DNA from: Pukyongia sp963768085
GTDB lineage: Bacteria; Bacteroidota; Bacteroidia; Flavobacteriales; Flavobacteriaceae
DNA length: 64,000 bases
Direction: 5' to 3'
Assembly: GCA_963768085.1 (NCBI GenBank)
Contig: CAVYGO010000002.1
Coordinates: forward strand, 496,001-560,000
In this document: in pieces, positions 42,469-51,497 of the stretch
How the letters are laid out: each line of letters begins with the position of its first letter
Position numbering within the stretch: the stretch's first letter is position 1
The notes under the pieces: model-generated
What the model was told of the DNA's origin: nothing
Database searches by the model: none
Seen by the model: the letters and a program-made list of their open reading frames with translations, nothing else
Translations under genes and position numbers: made by a program

Positions 42469-43494
42469 ATGACCCGAATAAAAATCCTGTTCCCCGCAGC
42501 GCTATTCCTTTTTAGTTTCGGTACTATTTCCGCTCAATACACAGACATGATTAATACCAACCGTCCTGGTGTTTCTCAGGGAGCATTTTCTGTAGGTAAA
42601 AAAGTCTTACAATTCGAAACCGGTCTTAGCTACGGAAAGGAAAAACATCGCCTGCTTTCGACAGAAACTACTGCATGGGCTTTGGATTACAGCGTGCGGT
42701 ATGGGTTCTTCAAAGAAGAACTGGAGGTAAGTTTAATCGGAGTCTACCTAAGTAACAATGTTATCGATTCGAGAGGAGCCGTTCCGTTCGAGTATAAGCA
42801 GAGTAATTTCCCAAGCAATACCCTGGGGGCAAAATATCTAATTTACGATCCATACCGGAAGTTGGTGGAAAAAGGGCCAAATCTTTATAGCTGGAAAAAG
42901 AATTATAAGTTTCAATGGTCCGACCTGATCCCGGCGGTGTCGGTGTATGCAGGAGCTAATTTTGATTTTGCCGACAACCCGTTCACCCCGGAACCGGAAA
43001 TGACTATTAGTCCGAAACTGGTTGTTTCCACACAAAATAACTGGGTGGGTGGTTTTGTATTCGTAACCAATATTATAGTAGACAGGGTAACTACCGATTT
43101 TCCTTCATACGGATATATTCTTACGCTAACGCATGCGACCAACGATTATTTTTCAATCTTTTTGGAAAACCAGGGATTTAAAAGTGATTTCTATGCCGAT
43201 CAGCTTCTGCGAGGTGGCGTGGCCGCTTTGTTAAACAAGGATCTGCACGTAGATGCCTCTATAACAATAAACTTTAAAGACACTCCATCGGTATTCTACG
43301 GAAGACTTGGTGTTGCCTATAGATTCGATATGCACAGTCAGGATGAGTATGTTGAAGAAAAGGGGAAATCGGGGCGTAAGAAGAAAAATGCTGAAAAAGG
43401 AAATAAAAATAAAAAGAACAAAAAAAGAAACAGGAAACGTAAAGATGATTTTATTGAAGATGATGGCGGCGATGGTGGCGGACTCCAATTTTAA
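42469..43494 (+). CDS. outer-membrane transporter-like protein with Lys/Arg-rich tail
   Basis: The 341 residues begin with a signal peptide (about 1-22, FGTISAQ), then DMINTNRPGVSQGAFSVGKKVLQFETG. The alternating aromatic/polar strands (ALDYSVRYGFFKEELEVSLIGVYLS and so on) fit an eight-or-more-strand barrel of the phenol/MetA-like transporter family. After the last strand (VFYGRLGVAYRFDM) comes an odd tail of about 50 residues rich in Lys, Arg, Asp and Gly (RKKKNAEKGNKNKKNKKRNR, then DDGGDGGG). The next gene starts six bases later. The substrate is unknown. Confidence 0.7.
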   Translation: MTRIKILFPAALFLFSFGTISAQYTDMINTNRPGVSQGAFSVGKKVLQFETGLSYGKEKHRLLSTETTAWALDYSVRYGFFKEELEVSLIGVYLSNNVIDSRGAVPFEYKQSNFPSNTLGAKYLIYDPYRKLVEKGPNLYSWKKNYKFQWSDLIPAVSVYAGANFDFADNPFTPEPEMTISPKLVVSTQNNWVGGFVFVTNIIVDRVTTDFPSYGYILTLTHATNDYFSIFLENQGFKSDFYADQLLRGGVAALLNKDLHVDASITINFKDTPSVFYGRLGVAYRFDMHSQDEYVEEKGKSGRKKKNAEKGNKNKKNKKRNRKRKDDFIEDDGGDGGGLQF

Positions 43495-43500
43495 GAGCTT

Positions 43501-44619
43501 ATGATTGAAATTACCAAAGTAACCACCAAAAAAGAGCTCAAGAAATTTGTAACCTTTCCTTTTACGCTCTATAAGAATAACGACTACTGGGTACCTCCAC
43601 TTATCAAAGATGAGATGGAAACACTCGATCTTTCCCGAAATCCTGTAGCTAAGAATGCCGAGGCCACTTATTATCTGGCCTATAAGGATTCTCAGTTAGC
43701 CGGCAGAATTGCGGTGATTATAAACCACCTGGAGATCAACGAACAGGGAAAGAAAAAGGTACGCTTCGGATGGTTTGACGTGATAGACGATATTGAGGTA
43801 ACCAAGGCACTGCTGGATAAGGTATATGAAAAAGGGAAATTATTAGAACTGGAGTATGCAGAAGGCCCCGTGGGTTTCTCAAATATGGAAAAGGCGGGAA
43901 TACTCACCAAAGGATTTGATGAGATGAATACAATGATCACCTGGTATCATCACCCTTATTACGCCAGGCATTTCGAGAAATTAGGTTTTAAAAAACAGGC
44001 GACCTGGATAGAATTCAGGTTGAAGATTCCCCTGGAAATAAAAGATAAGGTTGCCAAATTCTCAGGGATCGTTAAAAAACGTTATGACCTATCTGTAATC
44101 CGTTTCAAGAATAAGAAAGAGATTCTGCCTTATGTAGACAGCATGTTCGATCTTTTGAACAAGACTTACAACACGCTGCAAACCTTTGTGCCTATCCAGC
44201 AATACCAGATAGACCACTACAAAGAGAAGTATTTCAGTTTTATTCATCCGGATTATATTACCTGTATAAAAGATAAAGAGGGAAAACTAATCGCCTTTTC
44301 CGTCGTCATGCCATCTTTTAGTAAAGCGCTGAAAAAGGCTAACGGTAAACTTATCCCATTCGGTTGGTGGCATATTCTCCAGGCGCAGAAAAAGAATGAC
44401 CTGGCGGCATTTTACCTCATTGGGATCGATCCCGAATACCAGGGAAAAGGGTTAACGGCAATTATCTTTGAAGAGATGCAATACCTGTTTAATTCTAAAG
44501 GAATTGATACCGTTGAAACCAATCCTGAATTGATCGAAAATACGGCAGTACAGCTTTTGTGGAAGGAATATGATCCCAGGCAGCATAAGGAACGCAGCAC
44601 TTTCAGAATAGATATTTGA
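43501..44619 (+). CDS. GNAT-like acyltransferase family protein
   Basis: The 372 residues have no signal peptide. The first half has FVTFPFTLYKNNDYWVPPLIKDE and YLAYKDSQLAGRIAVIINHLEIN; the second has FYLIGIDPEYQGKGLTAIIFEEMQYLF (about 302-328), the acetyl-CoA pyrophosphate loop of the GNAT fold (Q/R-x-x-G-x-G/A pattern as QGKGLT). Proteins of this shape in flavobacteria are often mislabelled as GTP cyclohydrolase. It sits six bases after the outer-membrane gene, so the two are co-transcribed. Acyl donor and acceptor are unknown. Confidence 0.7.
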   Translation: MIEITKVTTKKELKKFVTFPFTLYKNNDYWVPPLIKDEMETLDLSRNPVAKNAEATYYLAYKDSQLAGRIAVIINHLEINEQGKKKVRFGWFDVIDDIEVTKALLDKVYEKGKLLELEYAEGPVGFSNMEKAGILTKGFDEMNTMITWYHHPYYARHFEKLGFKKQATWIEFRLKIPLEIKDKVAKFSGIVKKRYDLSVIRFKNKKEILPYVDSMFDLLNKTYNTLQTFVPIQQYQIDHYKEKYFSFIHPDYITCIKDKEGKLIAFSVVMPSFSKALKKANGKLIPFGWWHILQAQKKNDLAAFYLIGIDPEYQGKGLTAIIFEEMQYLFNSKGIDTVETNPELIENTAVQLLWKEYDPRQHKERSTFRIDI

Positions 44620-44696
44620 TAGGCATGACGTATATTTTAAATGAATAAATTGCTGCGTAACTGACCTGCAGGCGGATAGATACTATTCGAAACAAA

Positions 44697-44727
44697 AAAC
44701 CACCCCGATCGAGGTGGTTTGTTTTTA
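44697..44727. terminator. bidirectional terminator
   Basis: AAACCACC and GGTGGTTT form an 8-bp stem extended by the self-complementary CGATCG in the loop, with A-rich and T-rich flanks. It serves the GNAT-like gene (+) and the alpha-oxoamine synthase gene (-). Confidence 0.8.
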
Positions 44728-44740
44728 TATTTTCTGAATC

Positions 44741-46000
44741 TTACTCGCCCATTGCTGCTGCGACAGCTGCAGATAAGCGCTTATAAGTTCCATTCTCAAG
44801 TCTCTCACGAATGGCTGAAAATGCTTCCAGTGTTTCATTTATATCTTCCATTGTATGCGAAGCAGTCGGTATCATACGCAGGAGTATTAATCCTTTCGGA
44901 ATTACCGGATACACAACAATGGAACAGAAGACACCATGGTTCTCACGCAGATCTTTCACTAGTGCCATGGCTTCCGGGATACTTCCTTTGAGATAAACCG
45001 GTGTAACACAGCTCTGTGTTGTACCGAGATCAAATCCTCTTTCCCGAAGACCTCCCTGAAGGGCATTTACGTTCTTCCACAGTCTATCCTTGAAATCGGT
45101 GCTGGAACGCATCATATCAAGGCGTTTAAGAGCACCAGCCACTAATTGCATTTGCAACGACTTTGCAAACATTTGTGACCGCAAGTTGTATTTCAGATAG
45201 TTTATTATTTCTTCATCAGCCGCGATAAAAGCGCCTGTACTGGCCATCGATTTGGCGAAAGTAGCGAAATACACATCAATATCATCCTGAACACCCTGCT
45301 CCTCACCTGCTCCTGCTCCTGTTTTACCAAGAGTTCCAAATCCGTGTGCGTCGTCAACAAAAAAACGGAAGTTATATTTTTTCTTTAGCGCAACTATTTC
45401 CTTGAGTTTTCCCTGCTCACCGCGCATACCGAATACACCTTCAGAAATCAATAAAATACCTCCACCTGTCTTCTCAGCCACTTTTTCAGCACGTTTCAGG
45501 TTCTTTTCGATACTTTCCATATCGTTGTGCTTATACGTGAATCGCTGTCCCAGGTGAAGCCTTACCCCATCAATGATACAGGCATGAGCATCCACATCGT
45601 AAACAATTACATCATCCTTTGAAACCAGGGCATCTATGGTAGAGACCATACCCTGATAGCCAAAATTGAGTAAATATGATGCTTCTTTGTTTACAAATGC
45701 CGCGAGTTCTTTCTGAAGCTGTTCGTGCAGATCGGTATGGCCACTCATCATACGTGCTCCCATAGGATATGCCGAGCCATATTGTGCTGCCGCTTCCGCA
45801 TCTACTTTTCTCACTTCGGGATGATTGGCAAGCCCGAGGTAGTCATTCACACTCCAGGTAATCACTTCTTTCCCGTTGAAATGCATTCTGTTGCCAATAG
45901 GGCCTTCCAGTTTGGGGAATACAAAATATCCTTCAGCCTGCTCCGCCCATTTGCCTAAAGGTCCTTTGTCTCTGTATATTTTTTCAAATAAATCTCTCAT
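44741..46000 (-). CDS. alpha-oxoamine synthase (serine palmitoyltransferase / cysteate acyltransferase type)
   Basis: This 419-residue PLP enzyme joins an amino acid with an acyl thioester, with loss of CO2. The signs are SVNDYLGLANHPEV (about 50-63), YGSAYPMGARMMSGH (74-88), the cofactor residues D217 and H219 in VDDAHGFGTLG, and the PLP lysine K250 in YFATFAKSMASTGAF. These match the KBL/AONS/SPT family. Bacteroidetes use close relatives for sphingolipids and for the sulfonolipid capnine. The cysteine-synthase homologue lies directly upstream on this strand (46135-47172), which favours the cysteate route. The N-terminal segment EQAEGYFVFPKLEGPIGNRM is not in AONS, a point for the SPT/CFAT branch. 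Confidence 0.83.
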   Translation of the reverse strand: MRDLFEKIYRDKGPLGKWAEQAEGYFVFPKLEGPIGNRMHFNGKEVITWSVNDYLGLANHPEVRKVDAEAAAQYGSAYPMGARMMSGHTDLHEQLQKELAAFVNKEASYLLNFGYQGMVSTIDALVSKDDVIVYDVDAHACIIDGVRLHLGQRFTYKHNDMESIEKNLKRAEKVAEKTGGGILLISEGVFGMRGEQGKLKEIVALKKKYNFRFFVDDAHGFGTLGKTGAGAGEEQGVQDDIDVYFATFAKSMASTGAFIAADEEIINYLKYNLRSQMFAKSLQMQLVAGALKRLDMMRSSTDFKDRLWKNVNALQGGLRERGFDLGTTQSCVTPVYLKGSIPEAMALVKDLRENHGVFCSIVVYPVIPKGLILLRMIPTASHTMEDINETLEAFSAIRERLENGTYKRLSAAVAAAMGE

Positions 46001-46082
46001 TAATAGTCGGTTGTTTCAATGAAGCGACAAAATTAGTTAATTTTATCAGGATAACCATATTCTTTTTACCGAAGTAATGAGC

Positions 46083-46113
46083 AAAAAAAACCACCTACTG
46101 GAAGCAGGTGGTT
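46083..46113 (-). terminator. Rho-independent terminator (minus strand)
   Basis: On the minus strand AACCACCT and AGGTGGTT form an 8-bp stem with a nine-base loop, followed by a run of eight T. It ends the cysteine-synthase-like transcript before the oxoamine synthase gene, so the two genes probably have separate promoters. Confidence 0.8.
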
Positions 46114-46134
46114 CAACATAGTCATGTTGGTGTT

Positions 46135-47172
46135 TTATTTTAGGAACTGAATGTTCATTTTTTCTACTTTTCCCATTTCGCCGAAGCCTTGCTTCTGCAT
46201 CCATTCGTCACTGTAGATCTTACTCATATAACGGGAACCATGATCGGGAAAGATTACCACGATCTTATTTTTTGCGTTAAATACGCCTTCATCGTCAAGT
46301 TGCTTGAGACCCTGCATGGCCGCTCCGCTGGTATATCCCACAAATAAGCCTTCTGTTTTAGCCAGCTCACGTGCTGTAAGGGCACTATCTTCGTCGGTTA
46401 CCTTAACGAATCGATCAATACTATCAAAATCGGTCGCGGAGGGTACTAAATTCTTACCAAGACCTTCAATTCTGTAGGGATAAATCTCGTTTTTATCGAA
46501 TTCCTTTGTTTCGTGATATTTTTGTAACACGGAACCATAGGCATCGATTCCAATAACTTTAATATCAGGATTTTGTTCTTTTAGATAGCGTGAAATACCT
46601 GAAATTGTACCTCCGGTACCACTACAGGCGATCAAATGTGTTATCTGACCACCGGTTTGTTCCCAAATTTCCGGGCCGGTAGTATGATAATGCGCATCAA
46701 TGTTCAGGGTATTGAAATACTGGTTGATATAAACAGATCCGGCGATTTCTGTGTGCAATCGCTTGGCCACTTCGTAATAGGATCGGGGATCGTCAGCATC
46801 TACGTTTGCAGGGCAAACATGTACCTGAGCACCCATACTTTTCAGCATGTCGATCTTATCCTTAGACGATTTGGAACTTACCGCCAGAATACACTTATAT
46901 CCCTTCAGAATACTTACCATAGCGATACTGAAACCTGTATTTCCACTTGTGGTCTCAATAATGGTATCACCAGGATTGAGAATTCCTTCCTTTTCAGCCT
47001 TTTCGATAATATAGAGTGCGATTCGATCTTTTGCAGAGTGTCCCGGATTAAAGGCTTCTACTTTAGCATAGTAGTTTCCTTTCATGCCTTTTGTAATGTT
47101 GTTGAGCTTTATTAACGGTGTATTACCAATTAATTCCAACACATTTTCATGGGCCTTAATAGGTTCTTTCAT
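46135..47172 (-). CDS. PLP-dependent cysteine synthase family protein (candidate cysteate synthase)
   Basis: The 345 residues (from the ATG at 47172; a Met 13 codons earlier adds no family sequence) form a beta-family PLP enzyme: LIGNTPLIKLNNI, the PLP lysine K48 in FNPGHSAKDR, TSGNTG (about 75-80) and CSGTGGTISGISRY for phosphate binding. These belong to the cysteine synthase/cystathionine beta-synthase group. The usual GGSVKDR reads GHSAKDR here, and EGLGKNLVPSATDFD is not typical of CysK, so the substrate may differ. Next to an acyl-cysteate-type synthase, it may form cysteate from phosphoserine and sulfite; that is inference. No CBS regulatory domain is present. Confidence 0.8.
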   Translation of the reverse strand: MKEPIKAHENVLELIGNTPLIKLNNITKGMKGNYYAKVEAFNPGHSAKDRIALYIIEKAEKEGILNPGDTIIETTSGNTGFSIAMVSILKGYKCILAVSSKSSKDKIDMLKSMGAQVHVCPANVDADDPRSYYEVAKRLHTEIAGSVYINQYFNTLNIDAHYHTTGPEIWEQTGGQITHLIACSGTGGTISGISRYLKEQNPDIKVIGIDAYGSVLQKYHETKEFDKNEIYPYRIEGLGKNLVPSATDFDSIDRFVKVTDEDSALTARELAKTEGLFVGYTSGAAMQGLKQLDDEGVFNAKNKIVVIFPDHGSRYMSKIYSDEWMQKQGFGEMGKVEKMNIQFLK

Positions 47173-47251
47173 AAAGAGAGATTTTGTTAGTTGAACGCAT
47201 GGTAAAACCATCCGTTTCCTGAACGGGTCAAAGGTACATCAAAAATTTTAA

Positions 47252-49390
47252 TTACTCTTTAATTCCTTCCAAACTAAGGAGAAAAGCGTAGTCCATCGCC
47301 AGTTCTTTGAGCGCCTCAAAACGTCCGGAAGCACCACCATGTCCCGCTTCCATATTGGTGTGAAACAAAATCATGTTATCGCCGGTATTGTAATCCCTCA
47401 ATTTAGCAACCCATTTGGCGGGTTCCCAATATTGGACTTGTGAGTCGTGATATCCTGTGGTTACAAAAATATTGGGATAATCTACTTTCCTCACATTGTC
47501 ATAGGGTGAATAGGACTTCATATAGTCGTAATATTCCTTATCGTTAGGATTTCCCCATTCATCATATTCGCTTGTTGTAAGCGGGATGCTGTCGTCCAAC
47601 ATAGTAGTAACGACATCCACAAAAGGGACCGCGGCCAGCACACCATTATAGGTTTCAGGTGAAAGATTTAGAATTGCTCCCATCAATAATCCTCCTGCAG
47701 AGCCACCGGAAGCATACATATGTTCTGGTGAAGTATATTTTTCAGCAATTAAGTATTTAGAAGCATCTACGAAATCGGTAAAGGTGTTGCGTTTCTTTAA
47801 CAACTTCCCATCTTCATACCAGGGTCTGCCCAGGTATTCACTGCCCCTCACGTGTGCGATGGCAAAAATAAACCCCCTGTCTAATAGTGTTAAACGATTG
47901 GATGAAAAATAGGGATCAATGGTAGATCCGTAAGAGCCATAAGCGTAGAGTAATAGCGGATTATCGCCATTTTGTTCCATGCCTTTACGGTACACCATGG
48001 AAACGGGTATTTTAGTACCATCTTCAGCCGTGGCCCAAACGCGTTTCGATTCGTAGTTATCCTTATCGAATTTACCGCCCAGCACTTCAACTTCCTTCTT
48101 GATCTCCTTTTCTCGGGTATTCATGTTAAAGTCGATCACCGAGGCAGGCGTTGTTAATGAATTATACCCATAACGCAGGGTTTCCGTATCAAATTCCATG
48201 TTCTGCATGGTATAAACCGTATAGGTCTCATTGTTAAAAGGCAGATAATAAGGATCCACACTTTCATCCCATCTGCTTATTTGGATCTTATTCAGACCGT
48301 TACTTCGCTCGTTCACCACCAGAAAATCTTTATATGTTTCCACATCTTCCAATAACACGTCATCACGATGTGGGATAACTTCTTCCCAATTCTCCTGTGC
48401 GGTAGCGTTTTCTGAAGTTTTCATCAGTTTGAAATTATTCGCGCCATCCTTGTTGGTCAGGATATAAAAATGATCTTCAAAATGACTTATATTGTATTCA
48501 AGACCGCGCACTCTTGGCTGAAATACTTTAAATTCTCCTTCAGGATTATCGGCATTCAGGATTCGAAATTCAGAAGTTAACGTACTGTAGCAGCCAATAA
48601 CCAGGTATTTTTTTGATTTTGTCTTGTAGACATAGGTTCCGAAGGTTTCATCGTCTTCAGAAAAAATCAGAACGTCCTTTTCAATATCAGTTCCTCTCAC
48701 ATGACGATAGATCTTGCTGGATCGCAGTGTTTGCTCGTCTTTATGTGTATAAAAAAGTGTTTTATTGTCGTTGGCCCAGGTCGAACTCGCGGTTGTTAAG
48801 GGAATTACTTCATCCAGTACTTCTCCTGTTACCAGATTCTTTATATGAATGTTATATTTTCTTCTGCTGAGCGTATCTACACCATAAGCTACCCATTGGT
48901 TGTCCGGACTTACATTTATTCCTCTTAAACTATAGAAAGCATAGCCTTCCGCCATTTCATTCACGTTGAACAAAAGTTCCTCTTCGGCATCCAGGCTGCC
49001 TTTTTTTCGTGTGTAAACCGGATAATCCTTGCCTTTCTCGTAGCGTGTTATGTAATAATATCCATTGTATAGATATGGCACTGATTCGTCGTCCTCTTTG
49101 ATTCTGCTTTTCAATTCTTCAAAAAGCTCATCTTTAAAATCGTCCGTATCGGCGGTCATTTTGGAGTAATAGTCATTTTCGCGCTCCAGGTAATCGATCA
49201 CCTCCGGATCGTCTTTCTGGTTAAGCCAATAATACTCATCTACCCGCACATCACCATGCAACTCCAGATTCTTGGCAATTTTATCGGCCTTGGGTGGCTG
49301 TACATCCATATTCTTTTTCGAATTTTTTTCTTTATCACACGAAGTGGTAAAAATAAGTGAAGCCATACAAACTACGATTAAATATTTCAT
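47252..49390 (-). CDS. S9 family peptidase (prolyl oligopeptidase / oligopeptidase B type), lipoprotein
   Basis: The 712 residues begin with a lipoprotein signal ending LIFTTSC (Cys18). A seven-bladed propeller (about 70-430) is followed by an alpha/beta-hydrolase domain with the nucleophile Ser in YASGGSAGGLLMG, the Asp in TGYHDSQVQYWEP and the His in MEAGHGGASGR. It cleaves short peptides after basic or Pro residues in the periplasm or on the outer membrane. DVRVDEYYWLNQKDDPEV near the N terminus is typical for oligopeptidase B. It is a single-gene unit, divergent from ybaB. Confidence 0.93.
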   Translation of the reverse strand: MKYLIVVCMASLIFTTSCDKEKNSKKNMDVQPPKADKIAKNLELHGDVRVDEYYWLNQKDDPEVIDYLERENDYYSKMTADTDDFKDELFEELKSRIKEDDESVPYLYNGYYYITRYEKGKDYPVYTRKKGSLDAEEELLFNVNEMAEGYAFYSLRGINVSPDNQWVAYGVDTLSRRKYNIHIKNLVTGEVLDEVIPLTTASSTWANDNKTLFYTHKDEQTLRSSKIYRHVRGTDIEKDVLIFSEDDETFGTYVYKTKSKKYLVIGCYSTLTSEFRILNADNPEGEFKVFQPRVRGLEYNISHFEDHFYILTNKDGANNFKLMKTSENATAQENWEEVIPHRDDVLLEDVETYKDFLVVNERSNGLNKIQISRWDESVDPYYLPFNNETYTVYTMQNMEFDTETLRYGYNSLTTPASVIDFNMNTREKEIKKEVEVLGGKFDKDNYESKRVWATAEDGTKIPVSMVYRKGMEQNGDNPLLLYAYGSYGSTIDPYFSSNRLTLLDRGFIFAIAHVRGSEYLGRPWYEDGKLLKKRNTFTDFVDASKYLIAEKYTSPEHMYASGGSAGGLLMGAILNLSPETYNGVLAAVPFVDVVTTMLDDSIPLTTSEYDEWGNPNDKEYYDYMKSYSPYDNVRKVDYPNIFVTTGYHDSQVQYWEPAKWVAKLRDYNTGDNMILFHTNMEAGHGGASGRFEALKELAMDYAFLLSLEGIKE

Positions 49391-49400
49391 CAGATTTAGA

Positions 49401-49432
49401 TTGAATTATAGTCGCGCAAAATACTAAATTTG
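49401..49432 (+). promoter_or_regulatory. promoter of the YbaB gene (TTG-N21-TAAATTTG)
   Basis: TTG (49401-49403), 21 bases, then TAAATTTG (49425-49432) gives the full Bacteroidetes promoter, ending 23 bases before the ATG at 49456. It is one of the clearest promoters in the window. Confidence 0.7.
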
Positions 49433-49455
49433 CAATCAATATAAAACACAATACT

Positions 49456-49782
49456 ATGTTTGGAGATATAATGGGAATGATGGGTAAATTAAAGGAGACC
49501 CAGGAAAAGGTGGAAGCGACAAAGAAACGATTGGATACGGTTCTCATAGATGAAAAAAGTAATGATGGCCTGCTAAAGGTTACTATTACTGCAAATAGAG
49601 AACTTAAATCCATTGAAATTGATGATAGTCTGTTATTGGATAAGGAGCAATTGGAAGATTACTTAATTCTCACCTTGAATAAGGCAATAGAACAGGCTGG
49701 GAATATTCACGAAACTGAGGTAGCTGCGGTCGCGAAAGCTGGAATGCCGGACATTCCGGGGATGGACGGTCTATTTAAATAG
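49456..49782 (+). CDS. YbaB/EbfC family nucleoid-associated protein
   Basis: The 108 residues are short and helical, with MFGDIMGMMGKLKETQEKVEATKKRL (about 1-26) and TANRELKSIEIDDSLLLDKEQLEDYLILTLNKAIEQA, the pattern of the YbaB/EbfC fold, a dimeric DNA-binding tweezer. It probably acts as a nucleoid-associated protein. No dnaX or recR, its usual neighbours in other phyla, lies nearby. The C terminus is AGMPDIPGMDGLFK. Confidence 0.93.
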   Translation: MFGDIMGMMGKLKETQEKVEATKKRLDTVLIDEKSNDGLLKVTITANRELKSIEIDDSLLLDKEQLEDYLILTLNKAIEQAGNIHETEVAAVAKAGMPDIPGMDGLFK

Positions 49783-49784
49783 TC

Positions 49785-50234
49785 TCATATATTCCGGTCC
49801 AGAAAAGCGAAATGATTGCTTGTATCCCGAAGCGGGCTGTATCCGGAAATCTCATCCTTTTTTTTGCCTTTACCATTCAGAACCAATAATTTCGGGAAGG
49901 TACGTTGCTTGTTGTATTTGGCAATAACTGTCTTATTATAGGCAAATTGTTCTGCTGTAAGAATATCAACTCTGCGGGGATAATCGATCATAAGAAGTAC
50001 AAATCCTTCGCTCTTTTTCCTGAATTCAGCACTATCGAAAAAGTCTTGTTTTAACAATTTACAAGGCGCACACCAATCACTACCCGTGAAATAAAGCAGT
50101 ATCGGTTTTTTGGATTTCTTCGAAACTTTCTGGGCTTCTTCCAGATTAGAATACCATGGCAGGAGAGCGTCGTTATCCTGGGAATAGGTTATTGCAGTTA
50201 GCCCCAGGAAAGCAATAATCAATAGCTGTTTCAT
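49785..50234 (-). CDS. exported thioredoxin-fold protein
   Basis: The 149 residues (start at 50234; a longer frame to 50261 adds non-conserved residues before the signal) begin with a signal peptide (about 1-18, LTAITYS). The thioredoxin-like domain holds the active-site pair in FTGSDWCAPCKLLKQDFF (about 54-71) and the cis-Pro in RTFPKLLVLNGKG. It probably reduces disulphides or cytochrome c apoproteins in the periplasm. It converges on ybaB with two bases between them. Confidence 0.85.
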   Translation of the reverse strand: MKQLLIIAFLGLTAITYSQDNDALLPWYSNLEEAQKVSKKSKKPILLYFTGSDWCAPCKLLKQDFFDSAEFRKKSEGFVLLMIDYPRRVDILTAEQFAYNKTVIAKYNKQRTFPKLLVLNGKGKKKDEISGYSPLRDTSNHFAFLDRNI

Positions 50235-50287
50235 CACTGAAAATTTAGGATCAAGACACACTTTTCATGCCAAATATGCATTAAAAT

Positions 50288-50318
50288 AAAAGGATTCCCA
50301 AATTATGGGAATCCTTTT
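50288..50318 (-). terminator. Rho-independent terminator
   Basis: AAAAGGATTCCCA and TGGGAATCCTTTT form a perfect 13-bp stem around AATTA. It closes the OmpA transcript, which ends at 50345. Confidence 0.88.
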
Positions 50319-50344
50319 AACTACGTTGATGGTATGAATATCAA

Positions 50345-51448
50345 TTAATTATTAATCAATCTGAATTCAGTTCTACGGTTTACAGCGTGCTCGCGCTCAG
50401 TACATGAAACTCCGTCGGAACAACGGTTTTTCAATCTGTTTTCACCATATCCGTTTGCTACTAATAAACTTGGATTTACACCTTTCGTTTGCAGGTAATT
50501 CACTACTGCCTGAGCTCTTCTTTCAGAAAGGTCCTGATTTGAAGATCCGGTACCTCTTGAATCTGTGTGAGATGCAATCTCAAGTTTTACACCAGGATTC
50601 TGCGCAAGAACAGGCATTAATCTGGTATCAATTAGGTTTTTAGCTTGCGATGTAAGCGTTGCACTACCAAGGTTCCAGTTAATTGGAAGTGCCTGGTACT
50701 CTACTAATTCACACTCTACTTCTTTCCAGGTAGTAAGACCACCTTTAGTTTGAAGAACTTCCTTAGTTACTGTTTTGTATACTGCAGGAACAGTTTCTTC
50801 AATTACCGCCGCATCGGATACAAGAACCGTTTTAGTGATGTTTGCATATTCGGCTGGGATATCTACTTCTTCGACTCTTGCCGCTTCAGTTACAACTCTT
50901 TTCGTGTATGAATCCATTTTTTCAGGTACAGAAGAACGGTTTGCCGCAGCATCGTTCGCCAATCTGGTTACAGATACCGTTGTATATTCCGCAGGATATC
51001 CTTTGTAACACCAGTAGCGACAGTCGTTTGGGTTAGATGAAGCACAGTCGGGTGCCGGAGCACCAAGTTCCCATTGCGCAAAAGCAGGCTTAATTTCAAG
51101 TGTTTCAGCGTCATTAGAAAAAGTAGCAGGACTCACACTTAAAGTGGAACCAGCTTGTTTCTTTACATAAGTAAGTGTTTCTGTTCCCCATTTTTCAGGT
51201 ATTACTCTTAGTTTTTTACCAGGAGCTTTAACCATTACTCTTTCAGTTACAGTTTCATATTTAGCAGGCGTGGTACGTAATTTTTTATACGCAGGCTTAG
51301 TCATTACCTGAATGGTTTCGTTTACATATACGTCTGGGGTAGTACAACGTACATAACATTTCCCAGGTTCAGGGTTTGTAGGAAGGTCCTGTGCAAAGGT
51401 TACAGAAGCAACCATTAGCGAAAGACTTAAAAGGAATAATTTTCTCAT
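50345..51448 (-). CDS. OmpA family protein with internal beta repeats
   Basis: The 367 residues begin with a signal peptide (about 1-19, VASVTFA). The C-terminal OmpA domain (about 250-365), with NLGSATLTSQAKNLIDTRLMPVL, ASHTDSRGTGSSNQDLSERRAQAVVNYL and GYGENRLKNRC, binds peptidoglycan. Before it lie about six degenerate units with a Pro-Ala-x-Tyr pattern: PAKYETVTERVM, PAEYTTVSVTRL, PAEYANITKTVL, PAVYKTVTKEVL, in a region also holding a Cys cluster (CASSNPNDCRYWCYKG). A strongly conserved TAGATTTG element lies upstream. It is likely an abundant envelope protein linking outer membrane and wall. Confidence 0.85.
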   Translation of the reverse strand: MRKLFLLSLSLMVASVTFAQDLPTNPEPGKCYVRCTTPDVYVNETIQVMTKPAYKKLRTTPAKYETVTERVMVKAPGKKLRVIPEKWGTETLTYVKKQAGSTLSVSPATFSNDAETLEIKPAFAQWELGAPAPDCASSNPNDCRYWCYKGYPAEYTTVSVTRLANDAAANRSSVPEKMDSYTKRVVTEAARVEEVDIPAEYANITKTVLVSDAAVIEETVPAVYKTVTKEVLQTKGGLTTWKEVECELVEYQALPINWNLGSATLTSQAKNLIDTRLMPVLAQNPGVKLEIASHTDSRGTGSSNQDLSERRAQAVVNYLQTKGVNPSLLVANGYGENRLKNRCSDGVSCTEREHAVNRRTEFRLINN

Positions 51449-51489
51449 TACGATGGTGTTTAAGTGGTGTTAATTAATTGTTTACACCG

Positions 51490-51497
51490 CAAATCTA
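51490..51497 (-). promoter_or_regulatory. -7 element (TAGATTTG) for the OmpA gene
   Basis: On the minus strand TAGATTTG matches TAnnTTTG, 41 bases before the ATG at 51448. No TTG lies at the normal distance on its upstream side. Confidence 0.45.

Noticed and set aside
46636..47115. 159-residue plus-strand frame inside the cysteine-synthase-like gene
   Set aside because: It lies wholly antisense to a well-supported PLP enzyme and shows no family pattern.
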